Shown: positions 52,634 through 62,197, numbered from the stretch's first letter. The stretch: 64,000 bases of DNA from an uncultured Pelagibacteraceae bacterium (GCA_902627805.1 CACOKN010000003.1:1-64000), one strand, 5' to 3'. Numbers and translations: made by a program. The notes: generated by a model from the sequence alone, not told the origin.

Positions 52634-53107
52634 ATGATCGAACAAATTTTTACTTACTTTACAATTGAAATTCTCTACTTTTGGGTGAATTTAGGTGTTT
52701 TGCCATTTTGGTTAACATTAATATTTTTTCCTCAGTCAAATTTTACAAAATATTTCGTTACTTCTATTTTTCCAATAATTTTACTTGGAGGGTCTTATAT
52801 ATTTGTGCTTTATAAAGCTTATTTAAATACTTATGATTTTGATAGTAATTTTGAATTATATTTGAGCATAAGTAATCTATCAAATCTATTTACAAGTAAC
52901 ACTTTCCTAATATTGTTTTGGATACATTTTTTATCAATCAATTTATTTGTTGGTGGATGGATTGTAAGAGACTCTCAAAAATTATTAATAGGAAAAATTC
53001 TAGTCGCGGTACCATTAATCATAACGTATTTAATTGGTCCTTTGGGTATTTTTATTTATTGGCTAATTAGAATATTTTACGCAAAAAGTATTAATCTATA
53101 TGAGTAA
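52634..53107 (+). CDS. ABA4-like (DUF4281) membrane protein
   Basis: 157 aa from internal ATG (MIEQIFTYF...); GGSYIFVLYKAYL, FWIHFLSINLFVGGWIVRDSQK, GPLGIFIYWLIR; avoids overlap with recX. Confidence 0.7.
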   Translation: MIEQIFTYFTIEILYFWVNLGVLPFWLTLIFFPQSNFTKYFVTSIFPIILLGGSYIFVLYKAYLNTYDFDSNFELYLSISNLSNLFTSNTFLILFWIHFLSINLFVGGWIVRDSQKLLIGKILVAVPLIITYLIGPLGIFIYWLIRIFYAKSINLYE

Positions 53108-53684
53108 AACAATCGATTTTTACTTCGATTTTATTAGCCCATACTCTTACATCGCTTATAAAAAAATTAAATCAATGCAGGATAAAAATAAAATTAATTT
53201 TAACTATAAACCTATTTTGCTTGGTGGTTTACATAAATTAGGCGGCATAACTGCTCCTGCTTTTAATGAACGTAAAATGAAAAATATGAAAAATGATTGT
53301 GAAATTATAGCTAAAAAAAATAATATATCATTCAAATGGAATGAAAGATTTCCAATTAATACTTTATATTTGATGAGAGGATTTATTTCAATTGATGCAA
53401 ATAAAAAAAATGAATATTTTGATAGTTGTTTTGATGCCTATTGGAAAAATAATGTTGATATATCAGTAGAAGCTAATTTAAACGAAATTTTGGATAGTTG
53501 TAAAATTGATAAAAAAAAGTTTTTATTGGATATAAGTGACCAGAAGGTAAAAGATGAATTAAAAAATTTAACTGATAAGGCTTTTCAACTAGACGTGTTT
53601 GGTGCTCCAACTTTTATAGTCGACAACAAACTTTTTTGGGGACAAGATAGACTTGAATATGCTTTAGAAGAGTGCATTTCTTAA
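53100..53684 (+). CDS. 2-hydroxychromene-2-carboxylate isomerase / DsbA-like thioredoxin-fold protein
   Basis: 194 aa; FYFDFISPYSYIAYKKI, FGAPTFIVDNKLFWGQDRLEY. Confidence 0.88.
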   Translation: MSKTIDFYFDFISPYSYIAYKKIKSMQDKNKINFNYKPILLGGLHKLGGITAPAFNERKMKNMKNDCEIIAKKNNISFKWNERFPINTLYLMRGFISIDANKKNEYFDSCFDAYWKNNVDISVEANLNEILDSCKIDKKKFLLDISDQKVKDELKNLTDKAFQLDVFGAPTFIVDNKLFWGQDRLEYALEECIS

Positions 53685-54100
53685 ACAATCTTAAATTTAC
53701 TATTTTTTATAGCCCCAAAACCACCATCAATATGTGAAACTTTTTCAAAACCCATATCTTTTAATGTTTTTGCAGCTAAAGCTGATCTCATACCGCCAGC
53801 ACAAAAAAGAACCATTTCCTTATTCATATCCAGTTTACCATCTTTGAAATATGGACTATCAGGATCTAGCCAAAACTCTAACATTCCTCGGGGAATATGA
53901 TTTGAACTTTCAACTCGCCCATCTCTTTCTAGTTCTCTTATATCTCTTATATCAATTAAATTACATTTATCTGCATTCATCATTGATAATGCTTCGTCTG
54001 GTGAAATTGTTTTAATTTCACCTAAGGCTTCTGTAACAAGTGTTTTTGATGATTTTATATTCATAAAACTAAATTTATTATATAGTTTTTTTAAAATCAC
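53681..54100 (-). CDS. Rhodanese-like domain protein
   Basis: 139 aa; NLIDIRDIRELERDG, LFCAGGMRSALAAKTL. Confidence 0.88.
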   Translation of the reverse strand: MILKKLYNKFSFMNIKSSKTLVTEALGEIKTISPDEALSMMNADKCNLIDIRDIRELERDGRVESSNHIPRGMLEFWLDPDSPYFKDGKLDMNKEMVLFCAGGMRSALAAKTLKDMGFEKVSHIDGGFGAIKNSKFKIV

Positions 54101-54111
54101 ATAAATAAAAA

Positions 54112-55098
54112 ATGAAAAAAATTTGTATTGTTTATACTCATCATAAATTAGGTGATTTAATTTGGCAATTACCCTACATTAAAGCGATTAGTCAACATCA
54201 TCAGACAAATATAGATTTAATTGTTAGAGAAAAAACCCAAGCTCAAAATATACTAAAAGACCTTAAGCATATTAATCAAATTTTCTATAATGATTTCAGA
54301 AAAGGTTTATTTTATTGGATTGATGTATTAAAATTAACAAAAATATTCAAATCAGAAAAATACGATTTTGTTTATATATTAGATAAAGTTAATAAACCTG
54401 CAATTGCTGCCAAATTTGCAAAAATTCAAAATATAATTGGACCAGGATTTAAGAATCAAAAGAAATGGCTAACAGTAAAAAATTTTCTTGATGAAGAAGA
54501 TTTAAAACTAAATTATTCAGAAAGATCTCAAAAATTGCTCAAAATTAATTCAATAAATATTGAAGACAAATATCCAAATTTAGAAATTGATTTTGAAAGT
54601 CTCAAAAAAAACAATGCAGACCTTATATTTGATGGAAGGAAAATTGCTTTTGGAGTTGACTCTTTTGAGGATTACAAGATGTGGTATGAAGAAGATTTTA
54701 TCGAACTTGCAGATCTCTTGTCCAAAAAACAATTATTTGATTACATATATCTTGTTTGTAGCCCAGAAAAATCTCATATTGCAAAAAAAATAATTTCTGA
54801 GTCAAATAAAGATTATTTTATTGATTGCTCAAGTAAAGATCTACAGGGAATTATATTGGCAATAAAAAATTCAGATTTTTTCCTTGGAAATAATTCTGGA
54901 CCTTTAAACTTATCTGCTGCTTTAGGTGTTAAAACCTTTGGTCTTATAGCTAATGATCCTGTGAGTGAATTAAAATATAGTAAAATTGAACCAATAACAC
55001 CGCCTGATTATATTGATAATATTTGGACAAGAAAGAGAGAGGGAATGAAAAAACTTCGACCGAATGATGTTTTTGAACAAATAAAAAAAAAATTATAA
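54112..55098 (+). CDS. Glycosyltransferase family 9 (heptosyltransferase-like)
   Basis: 328 aa; KLGDLIWQLPYIKAI, FFLGNNSGPLNLSAALGVKTFGL. Confidence 0.85.
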   Translation: MKKICIVYTHHKLGDLIWQLPYIKAISQHHQTNIDLIVREKTQAQNILKDLKHINQIFYNDFRKGLFYWIDVLKLTKIFKSEKYDFVYILDKVNKPAIAAKFAKIQNIIGPGFKNQKKWLTVKNFLDEEDLKLNYSERSQKLLKINSINIEDKYPNLEIDFESLKKNNADLIFDGRKIAFGVDSFEDYKMWYEEDFIELADLLSKKQLFDYIYLVCSPEKSHIAKKIISESNKDYFIDCSSKDLQGIILAIKNSDFFLGNNSGPLNLSAALGVKTFGLIANDPVSELKYSKIEPITPPDYIDNIWTRKREGMKKLRPNDVFEQIKKKL

Positions 55099-55130
55099 AA
55101 AAAGGCCCCTGATTGACTCAAGGGCCTTTT
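55098..55130. terminator. Bidirectional intrinsic terminator between convergent GT9 and amt genes
   Basis: AAAAGGCCC...GGGCCTTTT stem between stop codons. Confidence 0.85.
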
Positions 55131-55151
55131 AATTAACTTTGAGGAAGTAAA

Positions 55152-56453
55152 TTAATCTCTTATTGCGTAAGCGATAACACCTGTCTCGGTCACGTCGGTA
55201 CCTTTGGTTTCACCTTCTCTACTTAACCTAAGACCAATCGTTGCTTTCATAATTTTAAAAATGATGAATGCCACTACAAAAACAAATATGTTCACTGAAA
55301 GTACTCCAATTAACTGTGTGCTAAAGTTTGCACCAGAATTTGTTGCGGGAACTATCAAAGTGCCCCAAACACCAGCAAATAAGTGTGCTGGAATTGCACC
55401 AACTACATCATCGATTTGTAATGAAAATAATAATTTTGTTCCATAAACTACTATTAAACCACCTACAGCACCAATTAAAATTGCCGCAAAAGGAGTGGGT
55501 AATAACGGCTCGGCTGTAATTGCAACTAAACCTCCTATACATCCATTTAACATTTGTATTACATCTGTTTTTCTAAAATGTAATCTTGTTATCACAGCTG
55601 CCCCAAGTACTCCACCTGCACCAGCAAGAAAAGTATTGATAAATATTTTTGATACAGCTATTGCATCTGCAGTAGTTCCTATTGCTAGTTGAGACCCTCC
55701 GTTAAAACCAAACCAACCTAGCCATAAAATAAATACACCAATTGTAACTAATGGAATTGAAGATGCCGCAAAAGGCTTCAAAGGAGCTGGTGAACCAGAT
55801 TTAGTAAATCTTCCTAATCTTGGACCAATAATTATAGCACCAGCTAAGGCAGCGGCTCCACCAGTAGAGTGAACTAAAGTTGAACCAGCAAAGTCAGAAA
55901 ATCCCATTGTAGCTAACCAACCTCCACCCCACTGCCAACCCATAACGATAGGGTAAATGATGCCAGAAAGAATTGCAGCAAAAGTAAAGAATGGCCATAA
56001 CTTAATTCTTTCAGCCATTGCTCCTGATACAATCGAAACTGTAGTTGCACAAAATACCATTTGGAAATACCAATCTGATCCATCTGAATATCCAGTATCT
56101 ATTTTACTTCCATCTGCCCAAGGAATAAATTTTCCAATATACCCTCCTGGATCAATTCCATAAGCTAAATTATAACCAACAAGCCAAAACATTATTCCGG
56201 CTATAGAAAACAAACCTATGTTTTTTGCACAAATTACGGAAACACTCTTTGATGTAACCATACCAGATTCTAACATGGCAAATCCTGCCGCCATAAACAT
56301 GACCAGAAAACCACAAATTAAAAAAAGTAGAGTATTAAAAATAAACCCTACCTCAGCAGAAACTGTTGTATCTGCCATGCCTGCACTACTCATATTTAGT
56401 AAAAAGATCATACTTATGAGTAGAGTGCTAAATTTTTTAAATAATTTTGTCAT
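55152..56453 (-). CDS. amt: Ammonium transporter
   Basis: 433 aa; GFAMLESGMV, DFAGSTLVHSTGGAAALAGAIIIGPR. Confidence 0.96.
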   Translation of the reverse strand: MTKLFKKFSTLLISMIFLLNMSSAGMADTTVSAEVGFIFNTLLFLICGFLVMFMAAGFAMLESGMVTSKSVSVICAKNIGLFSIAGIMFWLVGYNLAYGIDPGGYIGKFIPWADGSKIDTGYSDGSDWYFQMVFCATTVSIVSGAMAERIKLWPFFTFAAILSGIIYPIVMGWQWGGGWLATMGFSDFAGSTLVHSTGGAAALAGAIIIGPRLGRFTKSGSPAPLKPFAASSIPLVTIGVFILWLGWFGFNGGSQLAIGTTADAIAVSKIFINTFLAGAGGVLGAAVITRLHFRKTDVIQMLNGCIGGLVAITAEPLLPTPFAAILIGAVGGLIVVYGTKLLFSLQIDDVVGAIPAHLFAGVWGTLIVPATNSGANFSTQLIGVLSVNIFVFVVAFIIFKIMKATIGLRLSREGETKGTDVTETGVIAYAIRD

Positions 56454-56547
56454 AAGACCTCCCTATTATTTGAGTTCTTATATTTTTTAATAAATTTTAA
56501 ACTAACGTTGATTAGGAAAATTGGGTATGCAGATTTTGCATATAGAA

Positions 56548-56578
56548 ACAGCCTTAACGTCTATGTCGTTAAGGCTGT
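56548..56578 (-). terminator. Intrinsic terminator downstream of the HU gene
   Basis: ACAGCCTTAACG-tctatgt-CGTTAAGGCTGT hairpin. Confidence 0.8.
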
Positions 56579-56586
56579 GAAATTAA

Positions 56587-56862
56587 TTATTTATTGAATA
56601 CTTCTTTTAAAGCTTTAGCTGGTAGGAATTTAACCTTTTGAGATGCCGCAATTTGAATTTGCTCACCAGTTCTTGGGTTTCTTCCAACTCTTGCTTTTCT
56701 CTTAGCCACTTTATATGTACCAAATCCTGCAATCTTTACTGAATCATCAGCCTTTAGTGCATCTAAAATAGTGTTGGTAATCGTGTCAAAAGTTCTCTCA
56801 GCATCAGCTTTACTAAGGTTTAAAGCGCCTGATAATTTGACCACTAATTGTTTTTTGTTCAT
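56587..56862 (-). CDS. hup: DNA-binding protein HU
   Basis: 91 aa; MNKKQLVVKLSGALNLSKADAERTFDTI, GFGTYKVAKRKARVGRNPRTGEQIQI. Confidence 0.95.
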   Translation of the reverse strand: MNKKQLVVKLSGALNLSKADAERTFDTITNTILDALKADDSVKIAGFGTYKVAKRKARVGRNPRTGEQIQIAASQKVKFLPAKALKEVFNK

Positions 56863-56970
56863 TTTAGCTCCGGTTTTATTAGGTTATTTACTATCTTTAT
56901 CAAAAGTATTGATAAATCAAGCCTTTTTTTAGTATCTCACATAAAGTTATACACAATATCTAGTATGATG

Positions 56971-56998
56971 AAAAAACCTTTATTTTAAAGGGTTTTTT
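56971..56998 (-). terminator. Probable intrinsic terminator downstream of rseP
   Basis: AAAAAACCTTTA...TAAAGGGTTTTTT hairpin. Confidence 0.6.
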
Positions 56999-57014
56999 AA
57001 AGTTCCAAATTTTA

Positions 57015-58127
57015 TTAGTTTAATAAGCCGAGATCTCTCAGATCATTAAATGTTGTAAATATCATCAAAGTTAAGAGTAAAAACATTCCGATTCGAAAAA
57101 AACCTTCTTGAGTTTTTTGTGATAAAGGACGACCTAAAACTTTTTCAAAGGCATAAAACATTAAATGACCTCCATCCAACATTGGTATAGGAAATAAGTT
57201 AATTAACCCTAAACTAATAGAAATATAAGCCATCATACTGACAAATGCTAATAATCCGAACTCTGCTACTTGACCTGAAATCTTAGCAATTCTAATTGGT
57301 CCACCAAGTTGTGAGGTATCAGCCTTTCCAAAAATCATCGCACCGATATATTTTAGTGAGGATATACTCACGAAATATACTTCATTTGCAGCGTGGTATA
57401 TAGCTTGAGCGGGTCCTAATTTAATATGATTTATCTCATTGTTGTACGCACTTAATTTAATTCCAACTATTCTTTTGTTAATTTTATTTCCAAGATTATC
57501 TTCACTTAAAACCATTTTAGGTTTAACTTTTAATAATATTTCATCATATGAACGTTTAACCTTAAAATCTATAAAATCATCAGTTGATAATGTTATAAAT
57601 TTAGAAACATCCATTATACTTTTAACTTCATTTCCATCTATCTCTAAAATAATATCATTTTGTTTCAAACCACCTATCATTGCAGGACTATCTTTTTGAA
57701 CCTCATTGATCATTGCTGGAGTAAAATCTTTTCCTGCAAAAGTATAGATGGAAAAGAAAATTAATAATGCGAGCAAGAAGTTTGCTAATGGTCCACCAAA
57801 AACAATTAGAGCTCTTTGATAAAGTGGTTTTAGAACAAATAATTTTTTCCTGTCTTCTTCATTATATTTTTCTATTAATTTTTCTTGGTCAGCTTGTGAA
57901 AAAACATTTCTATCTCCGAAAAATTTTACATATCCACCAAGAGGTATCCAACAAATTTTCCATCTGGTTCCAGATTTATCATTCCAACCAAATATTTCTT
58001 TTCCAAATCCAATTGAAAAATCAGTTACTGCAACACCATATCTTTTTGCAAAATAATAATGACCGTATTCATGGATGAATACCACAATCATTATAAGTAT
58101 CAAAAATGGCAATATATAATCTATCAT
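57015..58127 (-). CDS. rseP: RIP metalloprotease RseP
   Basis: 370 aa; FIHEYGHYYFAKRYGV (HExxH), PDZ, MLDGGHLMFY. Confidence 0.94.
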   Translation of the reverse strand: MIDYILPFLILIMIVVFIHEYGHYYFAKRYGVAVTDFSIGFGKEIFGWNDKSGTRWKICWIPLGGYVKFFGDRNVFSQADQEKLIEKYNEEDRKKLFVLKPLYQRALIVFGGPLANFLLALLIFFSIYTFAGKDFTPAMINEVQKDSPAMIGGLKQNDIILEIDGNEVKSIMDVSKFITLSTDDFIDFKVKRSYDEILLKVKPKMVLSEDNLGNKINKRIVGIKLSAYNNEINHIKLGPAQAIYHAANEVYFVSISSLKYIGAMIFGKADTSQLGGPIRIAKISGQVAEFGLLAFVSMMAYISISLGLINLFPIPMLDGGHLMFYAFEKVLGRPLSQKTQEGFFRIGMFLLLTLMIFTTFNDLRDLGLLN

Positions 58128-58128
58128 C

Positions 58129-58677
58129 TTAGATTGATTGTCTTTTAATTAATTCTTTGATTTGATTTATCATCATATCTGGTGATTTCATTGTGGGGTA
58201 TATCTCTTTAGCTTTTTTATAACTCTTAATAGCCTTATTGTAATTTTTTAATTGTATATTAACAAGACCCTGCCCCGCTAGAGCGCCAAAATGCCTTTCT
58301 TCTAATTCTAAAACTTTATCAATATCTTTTTGTGATTTCTCAAAGTTACCAGATAAGTAAAATACAGTTGCACGCTTATTCCAAGCTTCTGCCCATGACG
58401 GATCTAAAGCAATAGCTTTAGAAAATATATCAATTGCTTGATTATATTTTGATTGATTAACTAAAATTGAACCTTCATTTAATAATATTGTCAAATTTTC
58501 ATCATTTGGATGTGTACTCCACATTTTCCAAATTTCTTGTTCAATTTTAGAGGCAATTGAATAGTTCGTTGTTTTTAAATCTTTAAACAATTTATTAAGT
58601 TCTTTTACTCTATCATCTGCAAATAAATTGTTTAAATTAAAAAAAAACATTAGAAAAATAATTAAAAATTTTTTCAT
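58129..58677 (-). CDS. TPR-repeat secreted protein
   Basis: 182 aa; signal peptide; YNQAIDIFSKAIALDPSWAEAWNKRATVFYLSGNFEKSQKDIDKVLEL. Confidence 0.85.
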   Translation of the reverse strand: MKKFLIIFLMFFFNLNNLFADDRVKELNKLFKDLKTTNYSIASKIEQEIWKMWSTHPNDENLTILLNEGSILVNQSKYNQAIDIFSKAIALDPSWAEAWNKRATVFYLSGNFEKSQKDIDKVLELEERHFGALAGQGLVNIQLKNYNKAIKSYKKAKEIYPTMKSPDMMINQIKELIKRQSI

Positions 58678-58681
58678 TAAC

Positions 58682-58846
58682 TTAAAAATATAACAATATT
58701 AAGACTGCTGACAAAAATAATAAAGCAGCCGAAAATATAATTAGATTAATCTTTATTTTAAATTTTTGGTAAATTTTCTCATTAATTTTCTCCCAAAAAA
58801 GTACAACTAAAAAGAAAATTATTGCTGGGATTACAAATTTTAACAT
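58682..58846 (-). CDS. Small membrane protein (54 aa), hypothetical
   Basis: Manual translation MLKFVIPAIIFFLVVLFWEKINEKIYQKFKIKINLIIFSAALLFLSAVLILLYF*. Confidence 0.55.
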   Translation of the reverse strand: MLKFVIPAIIFFLVVLFWEKINEKIYQKFKIKINLIIFSAALLFLSAVLILLYF

Positions 58847-58852
58847 TTTTTC

Positions 58853-60553
58853 TTATCTCGAATTATTATCATTAACATAAACTGATACGCCTCTTGTGTT
58901 TATATCAACATCGAACTTTTTGTGTAAAGGTGGAAAGGCTCTTTGAGAACAATCTAATCTGTCACACGTTCTGCATGAGACACCTATTGGAATTTCGGTT
59001 TTTTTATCAGAAATATCCAAATTTTCTGTGTAAACAAATTCTTTTGCATATTTTGCTTCACAGCCTAAACCAATAGATAAAATACTTTTAGATTGACCAT
59101 ATCTTCCAACACCTTTTTCAACAGTTTTTGCTATACATACATACTTCTCCCCATTGGTCATTTTGCTTACCGCAGCTTGAATTACTCCTGGTCTTGTAAA
59201 TGCAGAATAAACATTCCACCTAGGACATGCCCCACCATATCTTGGGATTTCTATTCCAGATAATGAAAATCTTTTTGAAATATTTCCAGCCATGTCCACT
59301 CTTAAAAAATGAAAAGGAATGCCGGGTAATTCTGGATCTTGTAAACAAGTTACTCTATGAGCTACTTGTTCAAAGGAAGTTGCAAATGTATTTTGTAATA
59401 ATTGAAGATCATATTTCAATCTCTTACATTCATTATGAAAAAGTTTATATGGCATAAGTATAGCTGCCCCACAATAATTCAATAATGCAACTTGAGTTAA
59501 TCTTTTAGATTCATCTGATGGAAATTTAAATTTTGATAAATAATATTCAATAATATCACTAGCTCCTTCTTGAGCAATTTGAGCTGCAGCATGTAATTTT
59601 TTTGTCTCTAACGAGTTGTAATCACTTAGTAATAATTCTTTATTTTTCTTATTAAAAACTTTTGAAAATGGCTTTTTTTCTTCAGGTATTAAGTCTCTTA
59701 CTTTTATTGAATATTCTTTTTTTAAAAAATCACACAAAGCTACGTATCTAGTTCGATTATTTTTTTGAACTTTTTCAAAAATTTCATTAGCAAAATTTTC
59801 AAGTTTAGGAAAATAATTTTTATTTTCCTGTAAAAAATCAGATATAACCTCACCAGGAAAAGAAGTTTTTCTACTATCAATTATTTTCCCAGATAAATTT
59901 TCTACTTTATTTATAATTTCATGATCTTTTTGTTTAAAATTGTCACCAAGTTTTATTAAAGCCTTTGCGATTTTAGGATTTGTATTTACTAAATCTTTAA
60001 CCTCAGGTCCTAAAATATCTAAGTCATCAAATAGTTGATCATCTAAAAGATTTGAAATATCATTTTCTAAATTTATATCACTTTTACTTGTTAAATCTGA
60101 TAGATCTACTCTAAGTTCTTTGCTAATTTTGATTAGTAAATCACCATCTATTTTTCTTTTACTTGATTCAATTAAATTCAAATAACTAGGTGATATATTT
60201 AGTTGTTCAGCAAATTTGTTTGCTTGAAGTCCCAATTGACGTCTAAAAGCTTTTATTTTTGGTCCAATTTTAAGATCTAATTTATTTAAATTTTTTACTT
60301 TTGAAAATTTTGAAATAGCTAATTTAGAATTATTAAGATCAATTTCATTTTCATTTTTTAAATCTGATAATTCAATTCTAAGCTCCTGGCAAATTTTTAA
60401 AAGTAATTCACCATCAATTCCTCGTTTTCCACTCTCAATTAGATTTAAATAACTTGCTGATATATTTAATTGTTCCGCTAATTTTTTTGCTTGAAGACCA
60501 AGTCTTTTACGGAAAACCTTTAATTTCTCACCAATTTCTCTATTAAATTTCAT
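58853..60553 (-). CDS. ScfR/RamB-like short-chain fatty acid metabolism regulator with duplicated N-terminal HTH
   Basis: 566 aa; two XRE-type HTH copies (aa 7-65 and 96-154), IrrE-like middle, Cys-rich CRTCDRLDCSQRAFPPLHK C-terminus. Confidence 0.87.
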   Translation of the reverse strand: MKFNREIGEKLKVFRKRLGLQAKKLAEQLNISASYLNLIESGKRGIDGELLLKICQELRIELSDLKNENEIDLNNSKLAISKFSKVKNLNKLDLKIGPKIKAFRRQLGLQANKFAEQLNISPSYLNLIESSKRKIDGDLLIKISKELRVDLSDLTSKSDINLENDISNLLDDQLFDDLDILGPEVKDLVNTNPKIAKALIKLGDNFKQKDHEIINKVENLSGKIIDSRKTSFPGEVISDFLQENKNYFPKLENFANEIFEKVQKNNRTRYVALCDFLKKEYSIKVRDLIPEEKKPFSKVFNKKNKELLLSDYNSLETKKLHAAAQIAQEGASDIIEYYLSKFKFPSDESKRLTQVALLNYCGAAILMPYKLFHNECKRLKYDLQLLQNTFATSFEQVAHRVTCLQDPELPGIPFHFLRVDMAGNISKRFSLSGIEIPRYGGACPRWNVYSAFTRPGVIQAAVSKMTNGEKYVCIAKTVEKGVGRYGQSKSILSIGLGCEAKYAKEFVYTENLDISDKKTEIPIGVSCRTCDRLDCSQRAFPPLHKKFDVDINTRGVSVYVNDNNSR

Positions 60554-60556
60554 TAA

Positions 60557-60647
60557 TTTGTAAATTTTGTAAATTTTAATTTACAAAAAATTTACCTAAT
60601 TTACAAGCAAAATTGATGTTTTTAGTAGATTTTGTAAATCTTGTAAA
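60557..60647. promoter_or_regulatory. Putative operator array TTTGTAAA/TTTACAAA between regulator and aceA side
   Basis: TTTGTAAA at 60557, 60566, 60631; CTTGTAAA at 60640; TTTACAAA at 60580; TTTACAAG at 60600. Confidence 0.6.
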
Positions 60648-60660
60648 TTATAAGCTACAT

Positions 60661-60822
60661 ATGGACGAAAAATTAAAAAATAATGAAAATGAGGCTCAAA
60701 TCATAAGACATGAGGATCTAACTAGACACAATAGCAGAGGGATCTACATGAGAGATGACCATTGTGATTGGGGTTCAAGTGGAATGAAAGATCTAGTTGA
60801 GACCCTAAACGACTCAAACTAA
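60661..60822 (+). CDS. Small hydrophilic protein (53 aa), hypothetical
   Basis: In-frame ATG at 60661 of the 60613 ORF: MDEKLKNNENEAQIIRHEDLTRHNSRGIYMRDDHCDWGSSGMKDLVETLNDSN*; first start codon after the operator array. Confidence 0.55.
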   Translation: MDEKLKNNENEAQIIRHEDLTRHNSRGIYMRDDHCDWGSSGMKDLVETLNDSN

Positions 60823-60870
60823 ATCACTCGTTCAACTTTAATTCATTTTAACAAAATTTAAAAAGGAATA

Positions 60871-62148
60871 TTGATGAGTGCAGAGAATGTCTCATATGAC
60901 TTAAAAAGATTTGCAGGAATCAAAAGAGATTATACTCCTGAAGATGTTGAGAGACTTAGAGGATCATTGAAAATTGAGTTCTCTTTATGCAAACAACAAT
61001 CAAAAAAACTATGGACTTTATTAAACTCAGAACCTTATATTAACACACTAGGATCATTATCTGGAAACCATGCTGTTCAGCATGCTAAAGCTGGTTTAAA
61101 AGCGATTTACTTGAGTGGATGGCAAGTTGCTGCCGATGCAAATAGTGCTGGCGAGATGTATCCTGATCAATCTTTATATCCATATGATAGTGCTCCAAAA
61201 TTAGTAGAGTCAATGAACAATGCCTTATTAAGAGCTGATCAAATTCAACATATGGAAATAATTGATGGTGATATGAAAGGGGAAAAAAGAATTGACTACA
61301 TGTTACCAATAATTGCAGATGGCGAAGCTGGATTTGGTGGACCTCTGAATGTTTTTGAACTTGCAAAGAAATTTATAAAAGCAGGAGCTGCTGGAGTACA
61401 TTTTGAAGACCAATTAGCAAGTGAAAAAAAGTGTGGACACATGGGTGGAAAAGTACTTGTTCCAACTGGTACAATGATAAAAAATCTTAAAGCTGCAAGA
61501 TTAGCAGCTGACATCGCTGATGTCCCATTAATTATTTTGGCTAGAACTGATGCAAATGCAGCAAAATTAATTACTAATGATCATGATGATAATGATAAGC
61601 CCTTTTTAACAGGTGAAAGATCTCCAGAAGGTTTTTATTATGTTAAAGCTGGTATTGATCAAGCGATTTCAAGGGGTCTTGCCTATGCGCCATATTCTGA
61701 TTTAATTTGGTGCGAAACAGCTACACCAAATCTTGAGGAAGCTAAAAAATTTGCAAATGCAATTCATGAAAAATTTCCTGGAAAACTTTTGGCTTATAAT
61801 TGCTCTCCATCTTTTAATTGGAAAAAACATTTGTCAGATAGTGAAATAGCTTCATTTCAACAAGAAATAAGTAAAATGGGTTATAAATTTCAATTCATTA
61901 CACTAGCGGGATTTCATACACAAAATATAGCTATTTTTGAATTAGCCGAAAAGTATAAAAAAGAAGGTATGACTGCATATTCAAAAATCCAACAACAAGA
62001 ATTTGCTCGTGAAAAAGATGGTTACACAAGTGTAAAACACCAAAGAGAAGTGGGCACATCTTATTTTGATGCTGTTTCTAATACCATAAGTAGTGGAAAA
62101 AGTTCAACTACAGCAATGGATGGCTCAACAGAGTCAGAACAATTCTAA
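60871..62148 (+). CDS. aceA: Isocitrate lyase
   Basis: 425 aa; [53 protein letters not shown] (KKCGH), [11 protein letters not shown]. Confidence 0.97.
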   Translation: MMSAENVSYDLKRFAGIKRDYTPEDVERLRGSLKIEFSLCKQQSKKLWTLLNSEPYINTLGSLSGNHAVQHAKAGLKAIYLSGWQVAADANSAGEMYPDQSLYPYDSAPKLVESMNNALLRADQIQHMEIIDGDMKGEKRIDYMLPIIADGEAGFGGPLNVFELAKKFIKAGAAGVHFEDQLASEKKCGHMGGKVLVPTGTMIKNLKAARLAADIADVPLIILARTDANAAKLITNDHDDNDKPFLTGERSPEGFYYVKAGIDQAISRGLAYAPYSDLIWCETATPNLEEAKKFANAIHEKFPGKLLAYNCSPSFNWKKHLSDSEIASFQQEISKMGYKFQFITLAGFHTQNIAIFELAEKYKKEGMTAYSKIQQQEFAREKDGYTSVKHQREVGTSYFDAVSNTISSGKSSTTAMDGSTESEQF

Positions 62149-62197
62149 TAAAACAATTCCTCTTATATATTAGTCTATTTACTGGCCCAGAAATGGG

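Noticed and set aside
55204-56490. Plus-strand ORFs opposite amt (55204, 55328, 55495, 55957, 56218)
   Set aside because: Shadow ORFs of amt; no recognisable motifs.
60823-60870. Riboswitch upstream of aceA (glycine riboswitches are known near glyoxylate genes in SAR11)
   Set aside because: The 48-bp gap is too short and AT-rich; no conserved aptamer core or paired stems seen here or across 60554-60660.
61085-61514. Minus-strand ORFs opposite aceA
   Set aside because: Fully antisense to isocitrate lyase; low-complexity composition.
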